Shown: positions 8,344-17,055, counted from the first letter of the stretch. The stretch: DNA of 64,000 nt from Agromyces albus (GCF_030815405.1 NZ_JAUSWX010000001.1:2914001-2978000); one strand, 5' to 3'. Numbers and translations: made by a program. The notes: generated by a model from the sequence alone, not told the origin.

Positions 8344-9586
8344 CGTGCTCCTCCTGGTCGTGATCGGTGTCGCTGCCGTTCGCGTCGAGTCCGGCGAACA
8401 CCTCGCGTGCAATGCCGAGGGCCGCGTTGGCGGCCGGCAGGCCCGCGTAGAGCGCGGTGTGCAGCATCACTTCTGTGATCTCGACCGACGTGAGCCCGTT
8501 GCGCAGCGCCGCACGCACGTGCATCCGGATCTCGGCCTCGTGACCGCCGGTGACGAGCGACGCGAGCGTGGCGATCGACCGCTCCCGGCGGCTGAGCTGC
8601 TCGCGTGACCAGATCTCGCCCCACGCGTAGCGGGTGATGAAGTCCTGGAAGGCGGCCGTCTCGGGGGTGATGGCGGCGTTTGCGGCATCGACGTGCGCGT
8701 CGCCGAGCACGGCGCGGCGCACGGCCATGCCGGTGGCGCGGGCCTCAGCCCGCCCGGCTCCGCCTGTGTCGGCGACCCGGAGGCCGGCTCCACCGCCGCC
8801 GCGGATGAGGTCGACGAGCGCCGCAGCCGACTCGACCGGCTGCTCGAGCGGGGCGAGGTGGGCTGCACCGGCGATCTCGGCGAACCGGGCGTCGGGCAGC
8901 GCCTCGGCGAAGGCGCGCATCGATGCGGACGTCGTGACGAGGTCGTGCTCGCCTGCCGCGATCAGGGCGGGCAGGCGGATGCCGCTGAGCGACGCCGTGC
9001 GGTCGAACCCGCCGAGCGCCTCGGCGCAGAGCGCGTACGACTCGTCGTCGACGTCGACGAGTGCCGCGAGTCCGCGGGCACCCGGCCCGTCGGGGAACGC
9101 CTCGAGATGGCCGGGCGCGTACCAGCGAGCGGCACTGCCGGTCACGAGTGAGGCGGTTCCCGAAGCGCGCACCTGCGCGGCGCGCTCGCCCCACGCCACC
9201 GCATCGCCGATGCGGGATCCGCTGCAGAAGGCGGCGAGGCCGAGCACCCGATCGGGATGCCCTGCGGCCAGTTCGAGGGCGATCGTGCCGCCGAGGGAGA
9301 GCCCGGCGACGTGGAAGCGTCCGCCGCCGGTCTCGTCGACGAGCCGGAGCGTCGCCTCGGCGAGCTCGGCGATCGTGAACGGTTCGCGCGTGGCGGGGCT
9401 GGCGCCGTGGCCGGGGAGATCGACGCGCAGAATGCGCAGTTCGGGCAGCGCCGTCGAGACGTGGGCGACGACACCGCCCCACACCGCCGTCGTCGTGCCG
9501 AGCGAGGGCAGCAGCACGAGCAGTCCGCTCGTGGTGGCGTCGGGAGACGCGCGCGTGACCGAGCCGATCAGGCGTGGGATCGTCAT
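8336..9586 (-). CDS. pcaL: fused 3-oxoadipate enol-lactonase / 4-carboxymuconolactone decarboxylase
   Basis: This 416-residue protein joins two enzymes. Residues 1 to about 265 are an alpha/beta hydrolase (PcaD type) with oxyanion and nucleophile motifs PGHGAS and GLSLGG (Ser97), and the histidine in GAAHLAPLEQP. Residues of about 290-400 are a carboxymuconolactone decarboxylase (PcaC type), with a Tyr-rich segment DFITRYAWGEIW and the conserved helix GHEAEIRMHVRAALRNG. Such PcaL fusions are known from Streptomyces and Rhodococcus. The protein decarboxylates 4-carboxymuconolactone and hydrolyses the resulting enol-lactone to 3-oxoadipate. The ATG overlaps the pcaB stop as ATGA. The C-terminus ends in an Asp/His/Glu-rich tail of unknown use. 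Confidence 0.93.
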   Translation of the reverse strand: MTIPRLIGSVTRASPDATTSGLLVLLPSLGTTTAVWGGVVAHVSTALPELRILRVDLPGHGASPATREPFTIAELAEATLRLVDETGGGRFHVAGLSLGGTIALELAAGHPDRVLGLAAFCSGSRIGDAVAWGERAAQVRASGTASLVTGSAARWYAPGHLEAFPDGPGARGLAALVDVDDESYALCAEALGGFDRTASLSGIRLPALIAAGEHDLVTTSASMRAFAEALPDARFAEIAGAAHLAPLEQPVESAAALVDLIRGGGGAGLRVADTGGAGRAEARATGMAVRRAVLGDAHVDAANAAITPETAAFQDFITRYAWGEIWSREQLSRRERSIATLASLVTGGHEAEIRMHVRAALRNGLTSVEITEVMLHTALYAGLPAANAALGIAREVFAGLDANGSDTDHDQEEHGG

Positions 9587-10761
9587 GACGCGTCCTTCGG
9601 GGTCAGCGATCGGAAGCGCTCCGCGGCAGCGCCGACGATGCGGGCCGATGCCGCGAGCGTCGCCGCGGGGTCTTTCTCGAGGTGCGCGCTGAGCGCAACG
9701 TTCCGGGCGACGGCGTCACGGTCGATCGTGAGGCCCTCGGCGAGGCCGGCCGCAGCAGAGGCACTCTCGAGGGCGAGCCGCACGAGCCCGCGCAGGGCCT
9801 GCCACTCGGCGTGCCACTCGCCGGCCGGGCGGGCATCCTGCGAGACGGATGCCACGTGCACGGTCGCGATGAGACCGGGCGCGCGCAGCCCGTTCGCCGT
9901 GAGGAGCACCGCTTCGACGGGATTTCGCTTGTGCGGCATCGCCGAGGAGCCGCCCGTGGAGGCGAGCGCGACCTCGCCGATCTCGGTGCGCGCGAGGAAG
10001 GCGATCTCGCGGCCGATCCGGCCGAGTGCCGTGGCGACGAGCGCGGCCGTGCCCGCGATGCGCAGGATCGGCGAGCGTTCGGTGTGCCACGCGCGACCGG
10101 GGTCGGCGAGGCCGAGCTCCGCGGCGAGCGCGGCGCGCAGCGCGGTGGCGGCATCGGTCCGCCGCGCGATGCGATCGAACGCCTCGCCCGTGCCCACCGC
10201 TCCGCCGAGCTGCACGGGGAAGACCGTGCCGTCGACGGCCTCGATGGCCGAGCTCACGCCGTCGAGCCAGCCGGCGACGCTGACGCCGATCGTGCTCGGC
10301 TCCGCGTGCTGCCCGAGCGTGCGGGCGATCGATCCGGTGTCGCGCTCCTGCGCGGCGAGCGCGACGAATGCAGCACCCGCCGTCGCGAGGTGCTCACGGA
10401 CTTCGGTGAGCGCCGCACGGGCGACGAGCACGAGGGCCGAATCGAGGATGTCCTGGCTCGTCGCGCCGGCGTGCACGCGATCGCCCGCGCCCTCACCGAT
10501 CGGCTCGGCTTGCGCGCGCAACTGTTCGACGAGCGCGATGACCGGTACTCCACCCGACCTCGCGCCGGCGAGCAACGCCTCGCGATCCAGCGCGCGGGCG
10601 TCGAGCGCAGCCTCGACGGCCGAGAGATCCTCGTCGAGCACGTCACCCCACGCGCGAACCAGCCCGCGTTCGACCTCGACGAGCGCCGCGAGCACCGCGT
10701 CGTCGGAGGTCGCCGATGCCTCGGCGCCGAGCGGTTCGAGCAGTCCCCAATCGTCAGCCAT
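9583..10761 (-). CDS. pcaB: 3-carboxy-cis,cis-muconate cycloisomerase
   Basis: This 392-residue member of the fumarase/aspartase superfamily carries the signature loop GGSSAMPHKRNPV at about residue 270. HAGATSQDILDSA (about residues 97-109) and LGQHAEPSTIG hold further active-site positions. It closes the ring-cleavage product of protocatechuate, 3-carboxymuconate, to 4-carboxymuconolactone. The length is a little short of the 450 residues common in proteobacteria but usual for actinobacteria. The ATG at 10761 overlaps the pcaG stop by eight bases. An upstream frame extension lies inside pcaG and is not needed. Confidence 0.92.
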   Translation of the reverse strand: MADDWGLLEPLGAEASATSDDAVLAALVEVERGLVRAWGDVLDEDLSAVEAALDARALDREALLAGARSGGVPVIALVEQLRAQAEPIGEGAGDRVHAGATSQDILDSALVLVARAALTEVREHLATAGAAFVALAAQERDTGSIARTLGQHAEPSTIGVSVAGWLDGVSSAIEAVDGTVFPVQLGGAVGTGEAFDRIARRTDAATALRAALAAELGLADPGRAWHTERSPILRIAGTAALVATALGRIGREIAFLARTEIGEVALASTGGSSAMPHKRNPVEAVLLTANGLRAPGLIATVHVASVSQDARPAGEWHAEWQALRGLVRLALESASAAAGLAEGLTIDRDAVARNVALSAHLEKDPAATLAASARIVGAAAERFRSLTPKDAS

Positions 10762-11329
10762 CGGTCTCCGCATCGAAATCGAGGAAGACGGTCTCGCCGT
10801 CGCCCTGCAGCCTGATGTCGAAACGGTAGCTCGCCTCGCCGTCGGCCTGCGCGATGAGGGTCGAACGCCGCGCCGGATCCAGGTCGCCGAGCAGGCGGTC
10901 TCGATCGTTGCGATCGGGCTCGTCATCGAAGTAGGCCCGCGTGAAGAGGTGGTGCATGAGCCCCCGGGCGAATACCGTGACGAGCAGGTAGGGCGCGGCA
11001 TCCGTGCGCGTCGCTCCGGGCTTGATCGTCGTGAAGGAGTAGTGCCCGTCGCGATCGACCGCCGCGCGGCCGAAGCCCGTGACGGCGTGGCCGTCGCGCG
11101 CGAAGCTGCCTCGTTCGGCGATGATGCCGCCCGCGGCATCCGCCCCCCAGATCTCGATCACGGCGTCGGGCACGCTCTGGCCCGCTCCGTCGAGCACCGA
11201 GCCGTGGAACCGGACGGCCGACGGATGCCACGGCGGCGCCACCGCTGGGCCGTCCTCGTAGGGCAGCGCGTAGCCGAAGAACGGCCCGACCGTCTGCGAC
11301 GGGGTCTGCAGGAACGGGGTCTCAGGCAT
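10754..11329 (-). CDS. pcaG: protocatechuate 3,4-dioxygenase alpha subunit
   Basis: This 191-residue intradiol dioxygenase subunit begins MPETPFLQTPSQTVGPFFGY, a stretch diagnostic for PcaG. The core AVIEIWGADAAGG and FTTIKPGA match the beta-sandwich of the family. The alpha chain supplies part of the substrate pocket, while the beta chain holds the iron. The start codon lies inside the end of pcaH (8-bp overlap), so the two subunits are made in a coupled way. The product is 3-carboxy-cis,cis-muconate. Confidence 0.93.
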   Translation of the reverse strand: MPETPFLQTPSQTVGPFFGYALPYEDGPAVAPPWHPSAVRFHGSVLDGAGQSVPDAVIEIWGADAAGGIIAERGSFARDGHAVTGFGRAAVDRDGHYSFTTIKPGATRTDAAPYLLVTVFARGLMHHLFTRAYFDDEPDRNDRDRLLGDLDPARRSTLIAQADGEASYRFDIRLQGDGETVFLDFDAETDG

Positions 11330-12117
11330 GATCGGCGTCCTCCGGTTCCATCCAGGTCGATCGGGGTCCGGTGAGCACGACATCCCAGCGATAGCCGATC
11401 GCCCACTCCGGCTCACTCACGTCGTGGTCGTAGGCTGCGACGAGCCGCGCTCGGGCGGCCGGGTCGACGATGGACTGGTAGACCGGATCGAGCCCGAACA
11501 GCGGGTCGCCCGGGAAGTACATCTGCGTGACGAGCCGCTGCGTGAACGCCGAGCCGAAGAACGAGAAGTGGATGTGCGCGGGCCGCCAGGCGTTGCGGTG
11601 GTTCTTCCACGGATACGCGCCGGGCTTGATCGTCGTCAGCCGATAGCTGCCGTCGTCTCCCGTGATGAGGCGGCCGACGCCCGTGAAGTTGGGGTCGAGC
11701 GGAGCGGGATGCTGGTCGCGCTTGTGCACGTACCGCCCCGAGGCGTTCGCCTGCCAGATCTCGACGAGCTGGTTGCGCACCGGGCGACCCTCGCCGTCGA
11801 GGATGCGGCCGGTCACGATGATCCGCTCGCCGAGCGGCTCCCCCGAGTGCTGGATCGTCAGGTCGCTCTCCTCGGCCGCGACATCGGTGTTGCCGAACGC
11901 CGGCGAGGCGAGCTCGATCTCCTCGGGGTCGGCCCGGACGAGCTCATGGGTCGGATGCCGCAGCGCCGAGCTGCGGTACGGCAGGAAGTCGCGCGGGCGG
12001 ATGCACTGGGAGCGGGCGGCCCGTGGCATCCGCTCGCTCACGGTACGCCTCGTGGATCGCCGAGATCTCGGCGGAGATCGTCTCCTGCGTCAGGACTGGA
12101 GGCTGGTTGGCGCTCAT
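11322..12117 (-). pseudogene. pcaH: protocatechuate 3,4-dioxygenase beta subunit, apparent N-terminal frameshift
   Basis: The body of PcaH is intact: RPRDFLPYRSSALRHP, the iron ligand tyrosine regions SGRYVHKRDQ and KPGAYPWKNH, and the ligand pair in RPAHIHFSFFG. The N-terminal 40 residues (MSANQPPVLTQETISAEISA onwards) are encoded in another frame from the ATG at 12117, which has GGAG upstream. The two frames join cleanly if one base is removed in the GC-rich stretch 11988-12000, giving a 264-residue protein. Without this repair, translation could begin only at a GTG at 12041 and would give an odd N-terminus. The protein binds Fe(III) and cleaves the ring of protocatechuate. Sequence error and real mutation cannot be told apart here. 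Confidence 0.85.
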
Positions 12118-12125
12118 CTGGCTCC

Positions 12126-13304
12126 TCAGAAGGGAAGGCCGGCGTATTGCTCGGCGAGGCTCTGGCGGGCGGCGACGGACTCGGTGACGTACTCGAGCTG
12201 ACCGATCTGGCTGCGATAGCGGAACGCGCGGGCCGAGGCATCGGGAACCTCGCGGTGCACGTGCAGCATCTCGGTCATCCACTGCGAGAAGTGCTGCACC
12301 TTCCATTGCCGCGCCAGCGCCTGGTCGCTGTACCCCGCGAGCGGGGCGTCGTCGCCCGCGCGGTGCTCGAGGATGGCACGACCGAGCAGGGCGACGTCGG
12401 CAATCGCGGAGTTCAGCCCCTTCGCTCCCGTGGGCGGCACGATGTGGCCTGCGTCGCCGACGAGGAAGAGGCGACCGCTCGCGAGGGTCGAGGTGACGAA
12501 CGAGCGCATCGGCGTGATCGACTTCTCGGTGATCGCGCCCTCGGTCAGCGTCCAGCCGGTCACGCCGAGCCGGGTCTGCAGGGCCTCCCAGATGCGGGCG
12601 TCGCTCCAGTCGTCGATCGACTCGTCGGGGTCGACCTGCAGGTACAGGCGCGACACCTGCAGCGAACGCATCGAGTGCATCGCGAACCCGTCGGGGTGCA
12701 GCGCGTAGATGAGGTCGTCGGTCGACGGCGGCACGTCGGCGAGGATGCCGAGCCAGCCGAACGGGTAGCCGCGCTCGAGCACGTGCAGCTGGGCGGCCGG
12801 AATGCTCGGCCGGCACACACCGTGGTAGCCGTCGGCGCCGACGATGAACTCGCAGTGCAGCTCGTGCATGGCACCGTCGTGGCGGTAGACGACGACCGGG
12901 TCGTCGCCCTCGAATCCATGGGGAGCGACCTCCTCGGCCTCGAAGACGATCGTCGAGCCGAGACGCTCGTGCTCGGCGAGCATGTCGGTGACGAGCGCCT
13001 GCTGGCCGTAGACCGTCACCGTGCGCCCGACGAGCTCGCGGAAGTCGATGTGGCGCCGCTCTCCCTCGTACTGCAGGTAGATGCCGCCGTGCTCGAGGCC
13101 GCGAGCGCGGAGGTTCGTGTCGAGGCCGAGTTCGGTGACGATGTCGACGCTGCCCTGTTCGAGCACGCCGGCGCGGATGCGGCCGAGCACGTACTCGCGG
13201 GACTGGCGCTCGAGGATGACGAACGGGACGCCGGCCTGGTGCAGGATGTGCCCGAGGAGGAGCCCGGCGGGTCCGGCTCCGATGATCGCCACGCTCGTCT
13301 GCAC
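12126..13304 (-). CDS. pobA: 4-hydroxybenzoate 3-monooxygenase
   Basis: This 392-residue FAD aromatic hydroxylase has GAGPAG at residues 9-14 for the ADP moiety, the DG motif in GADGYHGVCRPSIP, and GDAGHIVPPTGAKGLN for the flavin ribityl chain. The length and sequence match PobA. It uses NAD(P)H and O2 to make protocatechuate from 4-hydroxybenzoate. It is the first gene of the operon pobA-pcaHGBLIJF, and the downstream gap to pcaH is only eight bases. The start is GTG, and its upstream region contains two operator-like palindromes. Confidence 0.95.
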   Translation of the reverse strand: MQTSVAIIGAGPAGLLLGHILHQAGVPFVILERQSREYVLGRIRAGVLEQGSVDIVTELGLDTNLRARGLEHGGIYLQYEGERRHIDFRELVGRTVTVYGQQALVTDMLAEHERLGSTIVFEAEEVAPHGFEGDDPVVVYRHDGAMHELHCEFIVGADGYHGVCRPSIPAAQLHVLERGYPFGWLGILADVPPSTDDLIYALHPDGFAMHSMRSLQVSRLYLQVDPDESIDDWSDARIWEALQTRLGVTGWTLTEGAITEKSITPMRSFVTSTLASGRLFLVGDAGHIVPPTGAKGLNSAIADVALLGRAILEHRAGDDAPLAGYSDQALARQWKVQHFSQWMTEMLHVHREVPDASARAFRYRSQIGQLEYVTESVAARQSLAEQYAGLPF

Positions 13305-13325
13305 GCTCGCCGCCTCTCACACGTG

Positions 13326-13345
13326 GATGGGATGGTGATCCCATC
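13326..13345. promoter_or_regulatory. palindrome in the pobA leader
   Basis: Perfect 8-bp arms (GATGGGAT at 13326-13333 and ATCCCATC at 13338-13345) flank a 4-bp spacer, 21 bases upstream of the pobA start codon. This is a possible operator or leader hairpin. The regulator is not known. The IclR protein encoded next door is the obvious candidate. Confidence 0.5.
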
Positions 13346-13376
13346 GTCACGCCGCGGCGGAGGGGGCGCATGGCTG

Positions 13377-13393
13377 CTTCCACCCAGTGGAAG
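13377..13393. promoter_or_regulatory. candidate IclR operator upstream of pobA
   Basis: The inverted repeat CTTCCAC-CCA-GTGGAAG has 7-bp arms and a 3-bp spacer. This form is close to known IclR-family sites, which have TTCCA/TGGAA half-sites. It lies between the IclR gene stop and the pobA start, in the only promoter-sized gap of the pob-pca cluster. Confidence 0.6.
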
Positions 13394-13433
13394 GATTGGC
13401 GAGGGGTCGGGTCAGGCGCGGGGCAGGCTCGAG

Positions 13434-14189
13434 TCAGGGTCGCCAGCCGAGCGCGGCCGAGATGCCGCGTGCAGCCATGCGCACGCCGAGCGCGAACTGC
13501 GGCTCGGCGAGACGTTCGACGTGCGCGATGATCGACACCGCGGCGACGACCGCCCCGGTCGCGTCCCGCACTGGAGCCGCCACCGAGAACGCGCCGCGGG
13601 TCAGCGCCTCGACCGAGGTCGAGAGGCCCGTCGCCCGGATGCCCGCGAGCCGCGCGCGCAGCTCCGACTCCGTCGTGAGCGTGTTCGGCAGGTACTTGCG
13701 CGGTCCGGCCGCAAGCACCTCGTCGAAGACGTCGGGCGTGGAGTAGGCGAGCAGCACGAGCCCCACACCGGTGGCGTGCAACGGCAGCCGCGAACCGACA
13801 TCCGAGATCACCGGAACCGCGTCGGCGCCCGAGAGGCGCTCGAGGTAGATCGCTCCGAGCCCGTCGCGCACCGCGAGGTGCACATGCTCGCGCGTCGCGT
13901 CGAGCAGGTCCTCGAGGTAGGGACGAGCGAGGTTGCGCAACCGCCGCGCCGTCGGTTGGCGCACGCCGAGACGCCAGAGCTTCAGGCCGACCCGATAGCG
14001 TCCGTCGTCACCACGTGCGAGCCCGCCCCACTCGACCCACTCGGCCAGCAGTCGGTGCGCCGTCGACAGTGGGAGCCCGGCTCGGGCCGCCACCTCGCTG
14101 AGCGTCAGCTCGTCACCGCCCTGGAACGCGTCGGCGATGGCGAACAGCTTGTCCGCCACGCTCCGGTCATCCCGCGCGCCACCCGCCAT
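13434..14189 (-). CDS. IclR-family regulator of the pob-pca operon (PcaR/PobR-like)
   Basis: This 251-residue protein has an N-terminal winged helix (LTLSEVAARAGLPLSTAHRL) and a C-terminal IclR ligand domain (PLHATGVGLVLLAY, with the family segment GAFSVAAPVRDATGAVVAAV). IclR members control protocatechuate and 4-hydroxybenzoate genes in many actinobacteria and proteobacteria. The gene lies directly upstream of pobA on the same strand and has its own promoter region toward 14190-14335. Whether it activates or represses cannot be read from the sequence. Confidence 0.87.
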   Translation of the reverse strand: MAGGARDDRSVADKLFAIADAFQGGDELTLSEVAARAGLPLSTAHRLLAEWVEWGGLARGDDGRYRVGLKLWRLGVRQPTARRLRNLARPYLEDLLDATREHVHLAVRDGLGAIYLERLSGADAVPVISDVGSRLPLHATGVGLVLLAYSTPDVFDEVLAAGPRKYLPNTLTTESELRARLAGIRATGLSTSVEALTRGAFSVAAPVRDATGAVVAAVSIIAHVERLAEPQFALGVRMAARGISAALGWRP

Positions 14190-14335
14190 GCGCTCAGCCT
14201 AGGCGTGCCGGGTCACGACGACGGAGCGGGCGATCGCTCCCGGCATCGCAGTTGACGGCGAAGCCGGCCGGGACGAGTCTGATCGTGACGGGTTCGCCCC
14301 TCCGCCGTCACGTCACCTGACGAAGGGACCGCGCA

Positions 14336-15260
14336 ATGAAGGTCATCGTGGCCGGCGCGACCGGCACGCTCGGCGTGCCGATCGTGCGGCAGCTCATCAC
14401 GGCCGGGCACACGGTCGCGGGAATCGCCAGGTCGGCGAGCGGCGCAGAACGCCTCAGGCAGCTCGGCGCGACCCCGATCCTGGCCGACGCGATGGATCGC
14501 ACCGGCCTGCTCCGAGCCGTCGCCGGCGAGCAGGCGGATGCGATCCTTCATGAGCTCACCGCGTTGAAGAAACCGCCCCTCGGCCACAGCGGGATGGCTG
14601 AGACCGATTCCCTCCGCGTGCAGGGCACGAAGAACCTCCTCGAGGTGGCTCTTCACGTGGGCGCCCGACGATTCCTGACCCAGTCGATCGTGTTCGGCTA
14701 CGGCTATCGCGATCACGGCGAGCACGTGCTGACCGAGGACTCACCATTCGGCCGGACCGACGGGAGCCGGTTCGACGCCCATGTCGACGCGATGGTCTCG
14801 ACCGAACAGCAGGCCTTCCATGCCGAGGGCATCGAGGGCGTCTCGCTGCGATACGGCATCCTCTACGGGGAGGATGCCGACACGGTCGTACGGATGCTTC
14901 GAAAGCGGGCCCTCCCGGTCGCCCGCCATGGCGGGCGAATCCCCTTCGTCCATCACCTGGATGCCGCATCCGCCACCGTCGCCGCGCTCGAGCGCGCGCG
15001 TGGCCGGGCAGGCCTACAACATCGTGGACGACACGCCCGCGACCTTCCGCGAACTCGTCACGGGCATCGCCGAGGCGCGGCATGCACCGAAGCCCTTGGT
15101 CCTCCCGGGATCGCTGCTGAAGCTCGTGGCCCCCTACGGCGGCATGGTCCTCGCCGGCGTGTCGATGCGGGTCTCCAACGCGAAGGCCAAGCGGGAACTC
15201 GCCTGGGCGCCTCGCTATCCGTCCTTCCGGGAGGGGGTCCACTCCGGCGTGGAGCGATAG
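14336..15260 (+). pseudogene. NAD(P)-binding epimerase/reductase-like protein, frameshifted
   Basis: The N-terminal part starts MKVIVAGATGTLGVPIVRQL, with the GxTGxxG nucleotide motif of atypical SDRs, and keeps its frame to about codon 221. From 15000 the homologous continuation AGQAYNIVDDTPATFRELV lies one base out of phase, and it ends with the typical NmrA/epimerase C-terminus (SNAKAKRELAWAPRYPSFRE). The switch occurs in a GC dinucleotide run at 14992-15000. Repair by one base gives about 307 residues. The substrate is unknown. The two halves are otherwise well preserved, which argues for recent mutation or sequence error. The gene converges with a lipoprotein gene. Confidence 0.8.
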
Positions 15261-15261
15261 T

Positions 15262-15726
15262 TCAGTCGTCCTTCCCCTCGCCCTTCTCGCCCTTCTTGTC
15301 CCCTTCGCCCTTCTCGTCTCCTCCGCCCTTGTTGTCGTCGTTTCCCTGGTTCTGCTGCTCTTGCAGTTGAGCGATCTGCTCCTGCAAGCGCGCCTGTTCC
15401 TCGAGCAGTCGTTGCTGCTCCGCGGCATCGGCGGCCGCAGCGATCGCCGCGTCGATGTCCTTGCGCACCAGCTCCATCGCGAGCGCGATGGTGTCGAATC
15501 GCTCATCGCTGACGTTGCCCGCTGCACGCGCGTCGGCGAGCTCAGCAGCCATCGCATCGAGACCGCTCAGCGCTGCCTGCCAGTCGCCCGCTTCGCTGGC
15601 CTCCGCCACCGCGACCACGTGCTCCCTCAGGTTGTCCTTCGCGGCCTCGTCGTATGCCGGAGCACACGAGGTCAAGCTGAGCGTCGCGGTGAACGCGACA
15701 GCCGCCGCGAGAATGCGCGGTCGCAT
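15262..15726 (-). CDS. small coiled-coil lipoprotein
   Basis: This 154-residue protein has a type II signal peptide. Arg-rich residues 1-4 are followed by a hydrophobic stretch and the lipobox LTSC ending at Cys20. The mature part is helical, with a Gln/Leu heptad region near residues 100-128 (EEQARLQEQIAQLQEQQ). It ends in a Lys/Gly/Glu/Asp-rich tail without folded character. I chose the ATG at 15726 because it gives a proper signal peptide and follows a GGGG-containing ribosome binding region. It is anchored to the outer face of the membrane. No known function. The charged tail may contact cell-wall polymers, which is a guess. Confidence 0.75.
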   Translation of the reverse strand: MRPRILAAAVAFTATLSLTSCAPAYDEAAKDNLREHVVAVAEASEAGDWQAALSGLDAMAAELADARAAGNVSDERFDTIALAMELVRKDIDAAIAAAADAAEQQRLLEEQARLQEQIAQLQEQQNQGNDDNKGGGDEKGEGDKKGEKGEGKDD

Positions 15727-15905
15727 GATGAATCCCCTTTGCCTCACGATCACGGTAATCGACCTGTGGCCGGGACTCATCGGGTTGACAACCCGATGAG
15801 CTGAGCTCTCGACGGTCAGCTCGGGTGCAGACGCAAGATCACGACAGCAATGGCCCGCCTGTCAAGGGGCGGCGGGCTCACCGGCTCACGTGCCACGCTG
15901 GGCGG

Positions 15906-16142
15906 ATGAATGAGCGGGACGATGGGCGGATGAACGAGCAGGATGCCCCGATTGAAGCCGGTGCCGACGACGCGACCCTCGTCGAGAAGCTCGAGGGCAT
16001 CGCCGAGCAGATTCGCGGCGACGCCGGACTCGGCGAGGTCCATGACGTGCGTGCGATGGTGCGCCAGCGCCTCGAGGAGGCGAACCTGCCCACCGACGAG
16101 TCCACGGTCGATGCCGTGGTGGATGCCGTGGGCTTCAGCTAG
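15906..16142 (+). CDS. small conserved-looking protein of unknown function
   Basis: This 78-residue acidic soluble protein is mostly helical (LVEKLEGIAEQIRGD, then VRAMVRQRLEEANLPTDE). A second ATG at 15930 would give 70 residues. The two candidate starts sit in a direct duplication of the sequence GGGCGGATGAA, so the start is uncertain. There is no signal peptide or membrane segment. I do not recognise the family with confidence. It is convergent with the next lipoprotein gene. Confidence 0.55.
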   Translation: MNERDDGRMNEQDAPIEAGADDATLVEKLEGIAEQIRGDAGLGEVHDVRAMVRQRLEEANLPTDESTVDAVVDAVGFS

Positions 16143-16164
16143 CCGGCCACCGGACTGCAGCGGA

Positions 16165-16983
16165 TCACGTGACCGGCCGCGCGGGCACCACGGCTGCATT
16201 CAGCACGACTCGGTCCCCGAGGGGTCGCTCGAGTTCGACCGTGAACGGTGTCGCCGGGTTCGACTGACACGTTGCCTGCTGCGCGTCCGACGGCCGCACT
16301 CCGATGACGAGCTCAACCGTCGTCTCGGTCTCCCTGAGCTCGACGAGTTCGACCCGTCCGGAGGCATCCAGGCCCGAGTTGCACTCGCGCTCGGTCACGA
16401 GGAGTGCGAGGCGTTCGGATTCGGGAGCGGGCGGCGACGCGGGGTCGAGGGTGATGCCGGCGTCACCGAGCTCGCCGAGGTCGAGCGTGGTCGAGCAGCT
16501 CGACGACTCGACGACCGCCCATGCCGACTCGCCGGGTTGCGCCGGCATGGAATCCGTGGAGATCACGAAGTACCTGTACTCGCGGATGTCGCCGCCGCCG
16601 TTGTCGTCGGGAACTGCAAGTTTGTGCATGAGCATCACGCGGTCGTCGCTCTCCTGCGCAATCAGCCATTCGAGCGGACCGAGCGGCTGGAAATCGGAGA
16701 CGTCGCGGCCGTCGAGGGCCGGCGCGACAGCGGGTGCGAGCTCGCTCGCCGGTCTCGGATTCTCGAGCGCCTCGATCGGCACCTCGTTCCCCTGGCAGAG
16801 CAGCACGTCGGGGTGGTCGGCCGGTGCATGGGCGGTGGCCGGTGCGGGGGCGGCGGCCGGGCGATCAGGTGCCGCGCAGGCGCTGAGCGCGAACAGCGTT
16901 GCCACCGCGATCACGGCGAGGCGCACAGGATCGGGGCGAGTGCCCCCGGCATTGCGAGGTGACTCCGTTCTGCAAGTCCTCAT
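16165..16983 (-). CDS. putative secreted lipoprotein
   Basis: This 272-residue protein has a signal peptide with a hydrophobic core (VRLAVIAVATLFA) and the lipobox LSAC near residue 36. Then follow an Ala/Pro-rich linker and a beta-rich domain with several cysteines (LLCQGNEVP, SSSCSTT, RECNSG, ATCQSN). Four cysteines outside the lipobox could form two disulfides on the cell surface. No known domain was recognised. It is a lone gene between a convergent small gene and the PHP gene. Confidence 0.7.
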   Translation of the reverse strand: MRTCRTESPRNAGGTRPDPVRLAVIAVATLFALSACAAPDRPAAAPAPATAHAPADHPDVLLCQGNEVPIEALENPRPASELAPAVAPALDGRDVSDFQPLGPLEWLIAQESDDRVMLMHKLAVPDDNGGGDIREYRYFVISTDSMPAQPGESAWAVVESSSCSTTLDLGELGDAGITLDPASPPAPESERLALLVTERECNSGLDASGRVELVELRETETTVELVIGVRPSDAQQATCQSNPATPFTVELERPLGDRVVLNAAVVPARPVT

Positions 16984-17055
16984 GGCACAAGGGTATGAAG
17001 GCCGTGGGGAATGCACGACCCAACGAAATCGCCCATCCACTCGTCTGGGCGGCGA

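Noticed and set aside
9257..11374. A 705-codon plus-strand frame across pcaL, pcaB and pcaG
   Set aside because: It is antisense to three recognisable enzymes that overlap by a few bases, and it has no motifs of its own.
15825..15905. N-terminal extension of the 15906-16142 gene
   Set aside because: The added residues (HDSNGPPVKGRRAHRLTCHA) are polar and without conservation signs, and no ribosome binding site precedes the earlier start codon.
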